Positions 1-11,238 of a DNA stretch of 64,000 nucleotides are shown here, piece by piece. The notes below the pieces were generated by a model. That model did not search any database, was not told where the DNA came from, and saw nothing but the letters and a program-made list of their open reading frames with translations. Position 1 is the first letter of the stretch; every line of letters begins with the position of its first letter. The position numbers and the translations under genes were made by a program. Where the stretch lies: contig VCMS01000029.1 of assembly GCA_022539475.1 (NCBI GenBank), positions 186,001 to 250,000 of the forward strand, written 5' to 3'. Source of the DNA: Gracilaria domingensis. Its lineage: Eukaryota > Rhodophyta > Florideophyceae > Gracilariales > Gracilariaceae.

Positions 1-76
1 GGTAGGTCGAAGATGAAATCCATTGAGATGACTTCCCATTTATTACTCGGTGGAGGGAATGGTCGAAGAAATCCCA

Positions 77-850
77 TCATCTTCTGATTGGTACTCTTGG
101 CGCTTGGCATTCAGGACAGTTTCTTATAAATTCTTTGATATCTTTATTCATTCCAGGCCAGAAGAAATCTCTTTTTGTTAGAGATATAGTTCTTTGGCTT
201 CCTCTATGAGCACCAAGTAAGGATTTATGGTTTTCAGTCAAGATTTGTTTTCTTATCTCTCCTTCAGGAATGCATAGACGATTTTCAAAATATAGTCTCT
301 TCTTTTTCAAATGAAATGGTTCTCTGGTATTTTGAATTACGACTTTAAAGAATTCATCTTTTTCATAGCATTTTTGTAAGTTTGTTAAAATGTCATCCTT
401 TATCTTTATGATTGTAATGTTCATAAGTTTTCGGATGATCTCTGAAGAAATTTTCTGCTGTTCCTTGTGCTTTCTTGATAAAGCGTCAGCACCTTTATTA
501 TATTTTCCTTTCAGGTATTTGATTTCGTAATCAAATTCTTGCATGAATCCCATCCATCTTGCTTGTTTTCTTGATAGCGTTTTTTGTGATTCTAAGTATT
601 TCAGAGGGTGATGATCAGTATAAATTATAAACTTCGATCCATGTAAATATGCTTCGAGAGCAAACACTATAGCTAGTAGTTCGCGTTCATGCGTAGAATA
701 TCCTTGTTCCGCGCTAGGTAGCTTTCTGGAAGCATATGCAACTGGTCGGCTTCCTTTCTCATCCGTTTGTGTAAGAACTGCACCAATGCCAGTTTGGGAT
801 GCATCCGCTGTTAATTCATATGGTTTTGTTGGATCTGCACACCTTAGCAC
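77..850 (-). pseudogene. Ty3/gypsy RNase H and integrase zinc-binding region of the fossil element
   Basis: The translation begins with an RNase H domain (LTADASQTGIGAVL, the HERELLA segment, the DHHPLKYL segment and the NKGADALSR end). It continues into the H2C2 zinc-binding domain of integrase (HxxxxxGAHRG followed by CPECQ). The catalytic integrase core would lie beyond the window start. This is the same broken copy as the adjacent reverse transcriptase. Confidence 0.88.
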
Positions 851-871
851 TGGTGTATCGCTTAATGCTTC

Positions 872-1850
872 CTAAAGACTAAAAAAGGCTTCTTGTTGTT
901 CTTCCTTCCATAGAAAGGGTATATTTTTCTTTGTGATATCTGATATTGGAGCTGCTATACGTGAAAAATCTTTGACAAATCTTCTATAATAGTTACATAA
1001 TCCTAGAAAGCTTTGTACCTCAGTAACATTAGAGGGTACTTCCCAATTTTTAATTACTTCCGTTTTCTTGGGGCTAACTCTTATGCTCTCTGCAGTTATG
1101 ATATGTCCAAGGCATTCAATTGAATTCTTCATGAAGTCATATTTAGATATTTTTCCATAGAGTTCATGTTTCTTCAGGATTTCAAATACGATTCTTAGGT
1201 GTTTTAGATGTTCTTCTTTTGTTTTACTGTAGATAAAAATATCGTCCAGATAGACGAGTAATAATTGATCTAGATGTTTACCGAATATTATATTCATATA
1301 TGTTTGGAAACATCCTGGGGCTCCTGTGAGTCCAAAGGGTGTTACTAGATATTCGAACTGTCCATATCTTGTTCGAAAAGCAGTTTTTTCAATATCATCT
1401 TCTCTGACTTTTATCTGATTATACCCAGACCTTAGATCTATAGCAGAAAAATATTTTGCACCTCCTACCTGATCCCATGCTTCGTCGATTCTTGGGAGAG
1501 GCACTTGATTCTTAATTGTTTGTTTGTTTAATGCACGATAGTCAACACACATCCTTAAACCACCATCCTTTTTCTTTGCAAATAAAACTGGACTTCCCCA
1601 AGGACTTATACTTGGCCTTATGAAGCCATGATTTAACAGTTCGTTTAACTGCTTTTTCATTTCTTGTAACTCCATTTTGGATAGCTTATATATAGGTCCC
1701 ATTTTAGGATTTGCTCTTTCTTTCAGATCGATTTTCATTTCAATCTCATGATCAGGAGGCAACCTCTTTGGTAGTTCTTTAGGGAAAACTACTTCATATT
1801 CTTTTAACAACTCTTGTAGTAGGATGTCCATTTCGTGTTTCTTAACTTCA
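872..1850 (-). pseudogene. Ty3/gypsy reverse transcriptase region of the fossil element
   Basis: Encodes a chromovirus/gypsy-like reverse transcriptase. Visible landmarks are the finger region with SPWGSPVLFAKKKDG, the palm strand FSAIDLRSGYNQI, the TPFGLTGAP segment, the catalytic box VYLDDIFIYS and the connection motif FLGLCNYYRRF. In a live element this enzyme copies genomic RNA into DNA in the virus-like particle. Here it is part of a broken copy and is unlikely to act. Confidence 0.9.
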
Positions 1851-2798
1851 GGATCCACTTGGTCCTTTTTCGACTTTTTCAGGGAAGGGTAGATCACGAG
1901 TGTGGTTGGGGTTTCGTGCTTTGCGGTCCAAGTCAGGAGTGAGATGTTCCAGCGTGACCCAGCGCTCATGCTTCTTAATTTCTTGCAACGAGTAGAGACA
2001 GTCATGCGTATAAATACAGTGCACGTCATCCAAGAATTCTTTAGCCAGAACTCGAGGATTTGCATCAACTTTGTCACTGAAGGTAGCCACTAAACCTCCT
2101 CTTTGGGGTGTAGCCTCCACGTTTACCTCCAGACAAGTATGATGAGTGACCGGGCAGTAACAAATAGACCGGTTCTGAAACACTTTGAACATTCTATTCT
2201 TCGTGTCGAAGAGTATGTACGGGTATACCATACTTTCGACGTCGTCGAAGCCAAGACATCTTGCAAAAATGTCCCAAGCATACATCGTTCTCTCCACGGC
2301 AAGTCTAGTACGTTGACATGTGTTGTTTCCAAAGTCTCTAAACGACTCGAGGAATGCACCACGAACAGGACTTCTCGCCACACGTTTCTTCTTTCTCTCC
2401 GCGGTTTCTTTTTGTCTCCATATATGTAGAAGGCTTGAAAGGTATAAAAGAAGAAGGAAGCCAGTTGGTCGAAGAACTGTTCTGAAAAACGAATCACGCT
2501 GGTTCTTCACAGGAGAGGAGAACGCCCTGATGAACAGAGTCAAATAACAGCGAGTCGGTATGTTTTCAGCGGACCTGGACAGCATCATGAAGAAATATCT
2601 CGTACGAGTATCTGAACTGTCATCCGTACTATCCAGTAGCCTGCATACAATGTACACCTGTCCCAAAGGTTTTTTTCCAACAACAAAGTCGCTTAGATCT
2701 TTCACGGTAAAGCTCCCAAGGTTGCGGGACTGTATTTCGTGCTCAGGGAACTCTTGTGCCACGTCCAGATGTTCGTGCTTCTCGGCGGCATACTGCAA
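1848..2798 (-). CDS. Hypothetical protein, uncharacterised
   Basis: Open frame of 316 codons. The N-terminal ~50 residues (phrase LSDFVVGKKPLGQVYIVCRLL) and the C-terminal half (phrases VYPYILFDTKNRMFKVF and CPVTHHTCLEV) look protein-like. The middle (~residues 70-130) is rich in Phe/Leu/Arg and could be an unspliced intron or non-coding. The last ~10 codons run into the gypsy fragment in a different frame, so the true end may have been lost at that junction. A weak resemblance of the N-terminal part to a BAH-type fold is only an impression. No function is assigned. Confidence 0.35.
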   Translation of the reverse strand: MQYAAEKHEHLDVAQEFPEHEIQSRNLGSFTVKDLSDFVVGKKPLGQVYIVCRLLDSTDDSSDTRTRYFFMMLSRSAENIPTRCYLTLFIRAFSSPVKNQRDSFFRTVLRPTGFLLLLYLSSLLHIWRQKETAERKKKRVARSPVRGAFLESFRDFGNNTCQRTRLAVERTMYAWDIFARCLGFDDVESMVYPYILFDTKNRMFKVFQNRSICYCPVTHHTCLEVNVEATPQRGGLVATFSDKVDANPRVLAKEFLDDVHCIYTHDCLYSLQEIKKHERWVTLEHLTPDLDRKARNPNHTRDLPFPEKVEKGPSGS

Positions 2799-3710
2799 AT
2801 TAGCGCGGTAATGAGCGTCTCTAGGCTTCGAACTAGCGTCCTCCTCATTGGCGTATTCGTCTCCTAACGTGAAAAGAGGTCAACAGTTCGATAGAAACGA
2901 AGCATGATGTCTGTGTCCGTATTGCCTATCATGATTTAGTTACGTTTAGGCTGAGGTTTTAAACTCGCTTTCTGCGCAGAGAGGAGCGGACGTAAAGAAC
3001 GAACGGTATTACGTGATCCTCAATAGTTGTGAAACGTCCGCTTATACGAACGCGAACGATGAAGAAGCAATATGTGCGGAACAACCCACTATTCTCAACA
3101 AAAATTAACTGTCAGGTCTAAATGGAAGCCTACTGAGATGCTCTATCTTGGAACCTGTAACGCTTTGAGTACAACTTGTACCCAACTGTTCATTGCGCCC
3201 ATCCGCGGTCCAAAAGTTACCTGACCTCCAGGGCGGGCGCCCAGACGAGCTGGGCACTCCGCCAACCGCACCCGTTTAGGGAGGTGCCCAGCTCGCCTGG
3301 GCACCCGCTCTGGTGGCCAGGGCACTTTCGAACTGCCGGTGGGAAAATTAAACAATCTTATTTCATGTTTTGTTCCCTGTACGAGAGGTAGCCGAAAGGG
3401 CATTTCACACGATTGGATATGAACAAAACGTATGTAATACAAACGAAGCTATGTTCAAGTACTTGAACAGGAACTTGCGTTAACAGTTGTATTCAAACTA
3501 AGTTCTCGCGAGCGGATCTTTTACGTGTCACTGGTATTCTCATTATAACGCTGGCCTTTCGCGTAACTGAGGTGTTACTATCAGGTGAATTCTTTCCTCG
3601 CACAGTGCATTGGAAGGAGCTGCCAAAAGCAGGGGTATTCATCGTACGTCATGCGCAGAAGCAATTGAAACACACACCTTAGCGTCGTTACTCAGCATCT
3701 CTAACATACC
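2799..3710. other. Gene-free interval
   Basis: No convincing coding region. The only structure seen is the imperfect inverted repeat at 3235-3306. Confidence 0.5.
3235..3306. repeat. GC-rich inverted repeat
   Basis: Arms of about 23 bp (3235-3257 and 3284-3306, centred on GAGCTGGGCAC and its complement) pair with two mismatches around a 26-bp loop. The local GC content is far above the flanks. Similarity continues imperfectly outside the arms. It could be a foldback element or the core of a small MITE. Confidence 0.6.
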
Positions 3711-4049
3711 ATGGTCAACGCGCGCCGCAGTTCTCGCCGCACGACCACCACGGGAAAGGTATCCCACTCTAGCCAACAGATAATTCCTGGTCTGGAGGTG
3801 GATATTCTCGTCGTTCTAGAAAATGGGGCCAAAGAGGTTGTTGTCCATGCGACTATGTTTGACGATAATGGCAGTTTGAAGACATCCCTTTAGGTTTCTT
3901 AGCTGGAAGCTGGTTGTGTCGTGATTTTTTTCACTAACATCACAGGTGATAGAACTCTACCCTATCCCTATACGTTTGGAGGGGTCGAGGAACCCCTTGC
4001 GACATTGGGTGATATACTTAGAGCCGGGACGTACGCATAGAATAGGGGA

Positions 4050-4595
4050 ATGCTCAGACCTCGCAGTGCTCCTCAGAGTGAGGATCTCAGACCAGCAACA
4101 GCGGAGGCACAGCCCACATCTGTTGCAGGTACAGTGGAGCTTGAGCCTCAGCATGATTCGACTGCTGAATTGGGTAATGTGAAGGAGAAAATTCATGTCA
4201 TCAGCAGCTCGGATGAAGATGTTGTGGAGGTGACGGGACCGAAGAGAACGGAAACGGAGCGTGATAAGAATATCTTGGACCTCAATGTTAGCTCCAGTGA
4301 CCTCACCGACTACACTCAGCCGGCAATAACAATCGATATCACCCGCATGAAGAAAGCCGAGCAGAAACTCCGTGGTATGAGGGAAAGTCACAAGGGAGAC
4401 TTGATTGAGAACCTTGGGAAGCGTGGACTGCTTCGTGCGCTTGGGCTATTGAGTATGACAGTTGCTCGTGAGATTGACGTGAAGAATGAGTTAAATGATG
4501 AGGACAGAGGGCTTGTGTACTGCGTTCTAGTGGATGTACCTCACCGTTTGATGCCATTGCTGCATATTCTAGAGCACGACAAGGACCCTCGATGA
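4050..4595 (+). pseudogene. Relic piece with SUMO-interaction-like motif
   Basis: 181 codons. Residues ~50-60 read VISSSDEDVVEV, a hydrophobic core flanked by acidic serines as in SUMO-interaction motifs. Residues ~95-181 look like a helical domain (KKAEQKLRGMR, then LRALGLLSMTVAREIDV). It opens inside a longer same-strand coding tract. Whether it was ever an independent gene is unclear. Confidence 0.35.
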
Positions 4596-4822
4596 AAGAC
4601 TATAAGCAAGAGTGTGATAGTTATGTTTTGGAGAAGAACGGATGGGAAACATGTCACAGCGAGTGAGGTCTTGAGGCGTGGCGCAGTCCTCAATGAAGAG
4701 AGTGAGGCTTTGTTGAAGATGAGGTTTGCAGACAAAGTTCACTCTACAGTGAGTCTCATTAAGATTCTTGAATGTTAACATTCCATATCTGCGTCAGAAC
4801 TCGACTCTGAAGAGGTTGCACA

Positions 4823-5164
4823 ATGTCTGCAAAGCATAATCTGATATCGGGGCCTGAGAGAAAGCAGTACTTGCGGTATGCAGACCTTGCTTTAAAGCTC
4901 GTGAATAATCCTGGTATGGTAGAGAAGTTTGAGCACATGTGCGAACATAAGTCAAAGGTAGGACTCACTCACTTCTCATACACAGAGTTATACAAACTGG
5001 AAGCTCACGTGTTTTGGTTCGCTATGGAATGCATACGGCGTCCTGTGGTGAAGGATCCCAAGACCTATGCTTCGGGCAGATTCGAAGATGTGCGCACCTT
5101 CTTTTTTGGTAGGGCACTTGCAATGTATCGGGCTGCCCGTACGGTCTGTGCTGAAAGAAGCTGA
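4823..5164 (+). pseudogene. Relic piece, helical domain
   Basis: 113 codons starting MSAKHNLISGPERKQYLRYADL. The protein-like sense continues past its stop in another frame (LILEDFFKEAFRISEDRG), which indicates a frameshift near 5160. Predicted mostly alpha-helical by eye. No recognisable family. Confidence 0.35.
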
Positions 5165-6610
5165 TCCTTGAGGACTTCTTCAAGGAAGCGTTCAGAATTT
5201 CTGAAGATAGAGGTCCTCTGATTCTGGTTTCGGAGTTTGTTTCGGGCAGGCTGTAAATCTGGCGGTCCTTCCACGTCGAGCTGTTTGCGAAGATTCGATC
5301 TAGCAAAGTGCCAATATGGTAAGAAATAGGCTTCGTTCTTTCTACGGCATTCAAACTCCTACAGCTTCCAAAAAGAAGCCTAGTTCTGGAAGTGCTCAGC
5401 AGCCATCTTCGAAAACCACGAAGAACAAAAGAGCAAGCTGACGATGATGATGGTTCAGTGGTTGATTTAAAGGGAGATGCTGGACCCCCGGGTGTGCGAA
5501 GGAGTCAGAGAAAGGCAGCCAAGTCAAGCACCAACTCCGCCGCAGGAAAGGGTGGGTTTCAGAAGCGGGTGAAAGCTAAAGAAGGTTCTGTTGATCCTTT
5601 TACAGAAATATAGAAGAAGATGGAGTCTGACGAAGACATACAGACATCCCAACCCCCCCGTAAGAAGCGCAAATTATTTCTTCCATCCAAGTTGGTGGAA
5701 TTCTTTCGGAAGATAGAAGTCCATGGCCTTATGAGGGAAATGAACGAAAGGGTTATGAGCAAGAAGGGCGTTAAGTTGATGGTGATGGAGGAGGACGAGG
5801 ACGCGTTTGTCGATGATGAAGAAATGAAGGAAAATGAAGAGGAAACCCGTCTGGGTTTCGATGATGAGAATCCAGAAGAGCTTTCGGAAGAGGAAGGCTT
5901 ACGGGAGAAGGGAGACCCGTATGATGGAGGTGAATACCCAGCATGGTGTAACTTGACGGTTTTCTGTCCAAGCCGAGGGGGGCACAGAATCACATTGCCA
6001 ATAGTGAGACATTGCTGAAAGCGAATCACATGGCTGGAAGACATCGGTCTGAGGTATTGATGGAGGATGATTTACGAAGTGTCCATCACGCTTTGTATTG
6101 GCATGCCTCCAGGGCGAGATACCAGGAGCTGGGAACCACAAAAGGACCTGTGCTTGGTTTCCCGTTGCCGACCAATCGACCCGCTGGTACAAGTGATGAA
6201 GATGCTTTATGGTTGGCCGCAGTATAGCGTGATGAGTATGCGCTGGATTTTCTTACGCAGAAACGCAATGAAGTGCGGTAGAAAGAGTTTTTTATAATGG
6301 ACAGATTTGCCACATATGCGACCATCCCGGATATGGAGAGCGTTTGGACGAGAAAGGATTCTAGTGATGTTTTTGGAAGGTTGTTGAAGCATTTTGAAGA
6401 AGAATTTCCCGCCCAAGAAGACCTCCGAATTGAAGAGAACAGAATGTATTGGATCCCTATTATCAACACTGGTTATTCACGGAGGATGAGAAACATAGGC
6501 TGATTGTTCAGACTCGATATATGACTACCGGACTGGGGCTTGTCGACAGGGTTGAGATAGATCGGGCGCTGAGTTGGGCGGTATAGAAGAGGGCTCTCCG
6601 GCATGCTAGA

Positions 6611-7302
6611 ATGGGACAGGTAGTTGCTGCATTGCAACTCTGGAACAACAGGACCGCAACCTCGAAGAGCATGTATGCGCCCAGGACTGGAGGTCAGCTA
6701 CTAGCCACAACGAAGGGGTGTCCGCGCCAAACACTGGACACGGACTTCAAGGGATTAGTCACGTTGGAAACGTTGGACACTAACAACCCCGGCTACTTTC
6801 TCATTGTGTCTGAGGAGAACCCATTTTCACTTTGGATATGCGAAGGGAGTCACAGAATCGCAGCTCTTGCCGGAACTAAGCAAACCTCGCATTCACGACA
6901 TACAATGAAGAAGGTGACGGTACCTCCATCCTCGATCTTCACTGGGCGGGGAGATGTGGTACATGCCGGAGCGGGTTCGAAGGATGCCATTCAAGATATG
7001 GACGTATTGGTGATGTATCACATGCCGTTTATCGTGTGAAGGGATTCAGTTCTGAATTTGAGGAGAAGAATAAGTTTGAGGAAGGAGAGGAGTTCGTAGA
7101 GGATGACACGGAGAAGAGTAGTAGTAGGGCTGGAAACAAGAGTGGTGGGAATGATAACAACGAGGAAATGGAGGTAGAGGACGCCGAGATGGAGGCAGAG
7201 GAGGAAGAGGAAAAGGAAGTTGAGGATGACGTTGAGAGGGAGAGAAATAATGAGGATGAAGAATTCGAACCTGTAGGACGCCCAAAGGTTTTGAACGGTT
7301 AA
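6611..7302 (+). pseudogene. Relic piece with cupin/2-oxoglutarate-dioxygenase-like motif and acidic tail
   Basis: The 6611-7039 frame encodes 142 residues, including VTVPPSSIFTGRGDVVHAGAG and, near its end, MYHMPFIV. The order proline-serine turn, GD-x-x-HAGAG, then a C-terminal YH strand resembles the double-stranded beta-helix of phytanoyl-CoA-dioxygenase-like proteins, where the His binds metal. The next frame (7036-7302) is almost entirely Glu/Asp/Asn. The resemblance is weak and no substrate can be inferred. Confidence 0.35.
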
Positions 7303-7717
7303 AGTATCCACTCTCTTGTTGTTGCTTGTCCTTTGTTCTGAACTTGGCTTTCATATAAAGTATGTTTGTGCTTTGTCTTGTGCTGGCTCCGGATTTTGGT
7401 TTATACGGGGCGTACGGCACCCTACTTCTAAAAGCGCATACGCGTGAAGGTAAAGGTGATTTGTTATTTTTATTGGCTTATTTCTATTGTACTAAAAGGG
7501 TTGCAGAATGTCGTGAAGGAAGATGTTGATATACGTTGTGTGAAATGGTGCGGGGTAAAATTTTCCTGCAGTTCTTGCCTCTTGAGAATATTGGAAGAAG
7601 AGAGCGTTCCTTAAACTCATCTCGGAGATAGATGTATTGAACTTGACCAGAAATTTGCCATAGATCAAAATCCGTTGAACCATCTCCTTCGCATTGAATT
7701 CAATATTTGTCTTCTCG
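7303..7717. other. Gene-free interval
   Basis: AT-richer sequence after the acidic C-terminus of the relic; nothing recognised. Confidence 0.5.
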
Positions 7718-8135
7718 CCCTATGAGAAATTTTTGGAAAAAGGGGAGTGCAATTGGAGGTTGGATGGAACCAATGGATAATACATGGATGCCAAACGGAT
7801 GGCGCATTGAATGCGATCAATCTGCGATTGCAGCCTAATTTCGCGGTGTCACATTGGAGGACGCCCGCTAAGCACATGGAGCGCACTTAGAGTGCACGCG
7901 ATACATGTTGCACTCCATCTGCGCTCAAATTGTCCGCACTTCGCCCCCCACGATCTCAGTTTGCGCTCCGCGCGCACTCACAATAATGAAATAAACTATT
8001 AAAAAATTAAAATGCCCTGCTAAGGGTGTCACATTGGAACGTGGATGGCGTACAGGCGGAGTGCAGTTGGAGGCTAAACACCCCGAAAGATGCATTCCAT
8101 TTGCACCCACAAAAATGAAAAAATTTCTTGTAGGG
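7718..8135. repeat. MITE-like interspersed repeat, copy 1
   Basis: About 415 bp shared with 16441-16855 at high identity. The ends form short terminal inverted repeats: the left end reads CCCTATGAGAAATTTTT and the right end, in complement, CCCTACAAGAAATTTTT. Inside, the phrase GTGTCACATTGGA occurs twice about 181 bp apart, and short motifs of the GCACTCC/GAGTGCA type recur. No coding capacity is apparent, so a non-autonomous DNA transposon is the likeliest class. No clear target-site duplication was found. Confidence 0.7.
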
Positions 8136-9237
8136 AACTATTGGTAGAAAACGGACACAAAAGTCTCCCGTCGACATGGATATGCGCACATTTGATCGCT
8201 CGCGGCGCTCATAGAGGTTCCCCCGTATTCTTATTTAATAATGGGTGCCAACGATCATCTGACGTCTGCGAGTTAAAAGCGTGTGAACAGTCATCACACG
8301 GAGTTATTATCCAGAAGATGAATCATCGCCCTGATGTCGCCTTCGTTTAATACCCTTGTATATGAAGCAAAGCGACAGCGTTTGCTTGCAACGCGCATGT
8401 CCGCCATACTACGTCGATCGCAAAGGTTTGATTTGTTCTTGACACTTGTCGAGAAACAAGATCAAGGTTGTGCTCCTCATCAACAGAGTCGTCGTAGGTC
8501 GCGGTTATTACCACTTCGATTACCAGGGTAATGAAGACGGCTACTCAATGCTAGAAGTATTTGAATCATCAATCACCACAACGAAAGTGTTTGATGAAGA
8601 TGATGAAACAGTGAAATTTTCTGTCCTGAGTTTAAACTCTAAATTTAGATGACGAGGAGAGAGAGTTTTTCCTTGACGTTCTTGAGCCGAACAAAGAAGA
8701 ATTTGAAGGGTGCCGTTGGTACTTTTCTGACAAAGATTTCTATCAGAAAAGCACCGCGTTCATTAGTTCTGGCTGTACATTGAATGAACAGCTTTAGACA
8801 AAGAGATTGAGTCTTGAAGGTCAAATGTCACAAATTGGAATGAAGAGAAGCAGAAGCCTGCTTGTTTGGCGTATTTTTGACTCTCTTCGGAGTAAGCTGT
8901 GATCACAATGCGCTAGCCTCCTCTGTGAGACCACGAATTAAACTACCAACCTGCCTGTTGGCCAAGAAGCCAGATATTGACATGATAACCCTGGGACTGT
9001 ACAAAATGAGCTTGTGAGTAAATCAACTTCTATACGATAAGGGTCGCGACGCAGCAATGACTCCCTCACACCAACAACGCCATCATAATCTTCGTCTATG
9101 ACAGGATTCAATCTACCACGGTAGCCTACGACCACCAGAACTTCCAGTTCCGGTGGTATTTCATCTAGATGTTTTGCATACAAATGTCATCGCGCATGAG
9201 AAGGTCAGCTCCGCACTTCTGACGGAGTGAATGAGGG
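8136..9237. other. Gene-free interval
   Basis: Only short open frames in all phases, none with recognisable protein character. Confidence 0.5.
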
Positions 9238-9375
9238 ATGTATGTGGGAAGATATGACACAGTGAACGGGATTTACAACGAGAAAGAGCTACAAGGCTCA
9301 GAAGAGTGGATTGCCTGTATCGAATGTGCCCCTTTCCTACGTGATGGACGAGATGGTAAAAGCTGCAAGGCCGTC

Positions 9376-9711
9376 GGGCAGCCGCTCGAAGGTCACATAT
9401 ATGTGGTGACGTGCGTTGCACTCAGCATTCTGTCAGGCTCATGGGACAGAACGGTGCGAATGTGGGACGTTGGAAGCGGCAACGCCGTCGCAAGGCCGCT
9501 CAAGGGTCACAAATTTGGGGTGAAGTGCGTTGCACTGAGGACGGACAGCACTCGCATTGTGTCAGGCTCGGAGGAAAGAACGGTGCGTGTGTGTGACGCT
9601 GATAGCCGCAACGCCGTCGGGAAGCTGTTTGAAGGTCACAAAGGTTCAGTTTGGGGCATTATATACAGCGCTGACGGCACTCGCATTGTGTCAGGCTCGG
9701 GGGACTGGACG
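9376..9711 (+). pseudogene. WD40-repeat fragment
   Basis: Lies inside a 309-codon open frame (9238-10167) of which only this part looks homologous to anything. Three consecutive WD40 blades of the regular STAND/HET-E type are visible: PLEGHIYVVTCVAL...SGSWDRTVRMWD, PLKGHKFGVKCVAL...VSGSEERTVRVCD, and LFEGHKGSVWGI...IVSGSGDWT. The first blade lacks about eight residues and the second ends in CD instead of WD. A propeller needs about seven blades, and no NACHT or effector domain is nearby. The remaining codons look random. It is therefore a stranded fragment of a repeat-rich WD40 gene. Confidence 0.75.
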
Positions 9712-10061
9712 GAAAGCGGTAAATGCCATTTGCGGCGGGCTGCACAGATTCCCAACATAAGGCTACAGTACGGAGTACCTGAGTCTCTTCGCTTCGAATT
9801 GTTTGGGATCTTGAGTGAAAACAATCGAAAACGATCTTGCCCTTGGCCCTTCAAATCGAAACTTAAAGACAAGCACTTTGGTTTTGAGAACCGTACACTT
9901 TCGAGATGTGTTACGTTCAAAGTCTATATCACAAATCTCGTATCACAGGTTAAAACGCTTGCAGACATTCCGGCTGTTGGTTCCAAACAACATGGCAAGA
10001 ACGATATCGGTATAGTGTACAACAGATACACGGTACATGGATCCAAATTCGCAAATGATGG

Positions 10062-10529
10062 CTACCCCAGTTCACCAAATGGATGCTGTCTGACCAAAAA
10101 GAATATCTCAGCTGCCGCCACTACGGAAAGACAGACTCCGAGCAAAACTTGGTATACAGGCCTTTGATTTCGTGACAGCGGAACAGATGCCTCAACATCA
10201 GGAACGAAGGACGCGTTCGCGAGAGCAAACAGAAAATCGCTCTCTCTCAACCACCGACTGACGACTCGTTGCACGAGCACCGACACGCTCAAGATAAGAA
10301 CTGCGTTTCCTTTTGCCAGGGCCAAGCGCGGAATCAAGTATTCCGCGGGGTCCGCAGCTGCTTTGTACATTCCCAGCACGAACAGAATATGTCCCATGGT
10401 CGCGAGCACAAAAAGAAACAAAAGCAAACATCCCTCCACTGTGAGGAGATAGTTGCAACCAGAAGTGAGCCAATCTGACACCCGTGCGCCACACTCGTCA
10501 GCTTCGGGTGTCTTGCTCTCAAGCTGCAA
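10062..10529 (-). pseudogene. NADPH-oxidase / ferric-reductase-like N-terminal fragment
   Basis: 155 codons. Residues ~28-55 form a first membrane helix. Then comes LIPRLALAKGNAVLILSVSV followed by RxxxRWLRES, which matches the NOX/RBOH pattern ARG-x-A...LN-x-x-ALILLPVCR...LR. The next part, VPLSRNQRPVYQVLLGV, aligns with the start of the NOX haem helix (PLDKN-x-x-FHK). The FHK histidine is replaced by Tyr-Gln, and the second His pair 13-14 residues on is absent, so haem could not be held as in NOX. The frame ends there and no FAD/NADPH domain follows. The identification is pattern-based and moderate. Confidence 0.45.
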
Positions 10530-11238
10530 GGCCTCTGGAAAAAGGTTGATTGCATACTTCGCAAACTATGCTCTCCGCGGGGGAGAGAGTGGGAATTGGG
10601 CATCTGCGCGGCAGAAAAGCTAGCGGTTCAGACAGTTGGATGTAAATCCGTGTTGCAGCGACAAGAAAGATGTATGGGGGCCTTCATCACGTCACAGAGA
10701 ATGTTTAATACGAAGCAAGCTACATTAAACTGTTAATCACTACTTCTAAACACAAAAAACGTTCCCGTTACTTCTTCTCGGTGATCGACTCCTTCGCCTC
10801 TTGCTTGCTTCAATTCGCGTGTTCGGCGCGCGACTTTTCTTCTCTAGCAGAGACGGCAGCCATAGAACAGAGAACTGTACCTGGCGCGCAGGCTGGCTTG
10901 TGCATCTTGCGGATGGCATCGGCTCCTGGGCACATCGCGCCCAAAATCACCCGATCCGTGGCATTTTCGTCGGAGTCAGCTACGATCTCCATCAGAACGC
11001 GTAGAGTTTTATCCGAGCTCATCCTCTTTAAAATAACAAGGGATCGGGGATCGACGGGCATGTGCGGGTGGGCGTTGATTGCAGGAGTTATACGCTTTGG
11101 TAAGCCGATTATTTACAGCGCGGCCGGGCAATACGAGTTTCGGTGGCTCGGAAGCAGATTTGGTGTATTCGGCCAAGTTTTTGGTTGACAAAGCCATCAA
11201 AAAAGAGTTTGCGATGGGAACTTTGTGAGTTATTCACG
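10530..11238. other. Interval without a supported gene
   Basis: An 83-codon minus-strand frame (10810-11061) and an overlapping plus frame (10781-11188) are open, but neither resembles a known family. Part of the plus strand just before 11239 could be decayed upstream dnaE sequence, but no motif supports it. Confidence 0.4.

Larger units (their letters stand above)
1..1880 (-). mobile_element. Ty3/gypsy LTR retrotransposon fragment (fossil, cut by window start)
   Basis: Minus-strand pol sequence in Ty3/gypsy order: reverse transcriptase, RNase H, then the start of integrase at the window edge. No LTR or gag is visible on its upstream (right) side, where unrelated sequence begins near 1.88 kb, so the copy is 5'-truncated; its 3' part lies outside the window. 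It is a broken fossil with at least one interruption inside pol. Family assignment rests on the RT-RH-INT order and on the typical RT and RNase H motifs. The right boundary is approximate. Confidence 0.9.
3711..7302 (+). pseudogene. Multi-frame coding relic of one long gene or several genes, function unknown
   Basis: A run of same-strand open pieces (3711-3893, 4050-4595, 4823-5164, 5392-5613, 5620-6018, 6012-6503, 6611-7039, 7036-7302) follow one another with short gaps and frame changes. The wording looks like real protein: charged linkers, the acidic SUMO-interaction-like phrase ISSSDEDVVEV, a globular all-alpha stretch and a very acidic C-terminus. One long gene that has collected stops and shifts explains this best. 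Several introns are an alternative, but clean splice junctions were not evident. No family was recognised with confidence. Confidence 0.5.
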
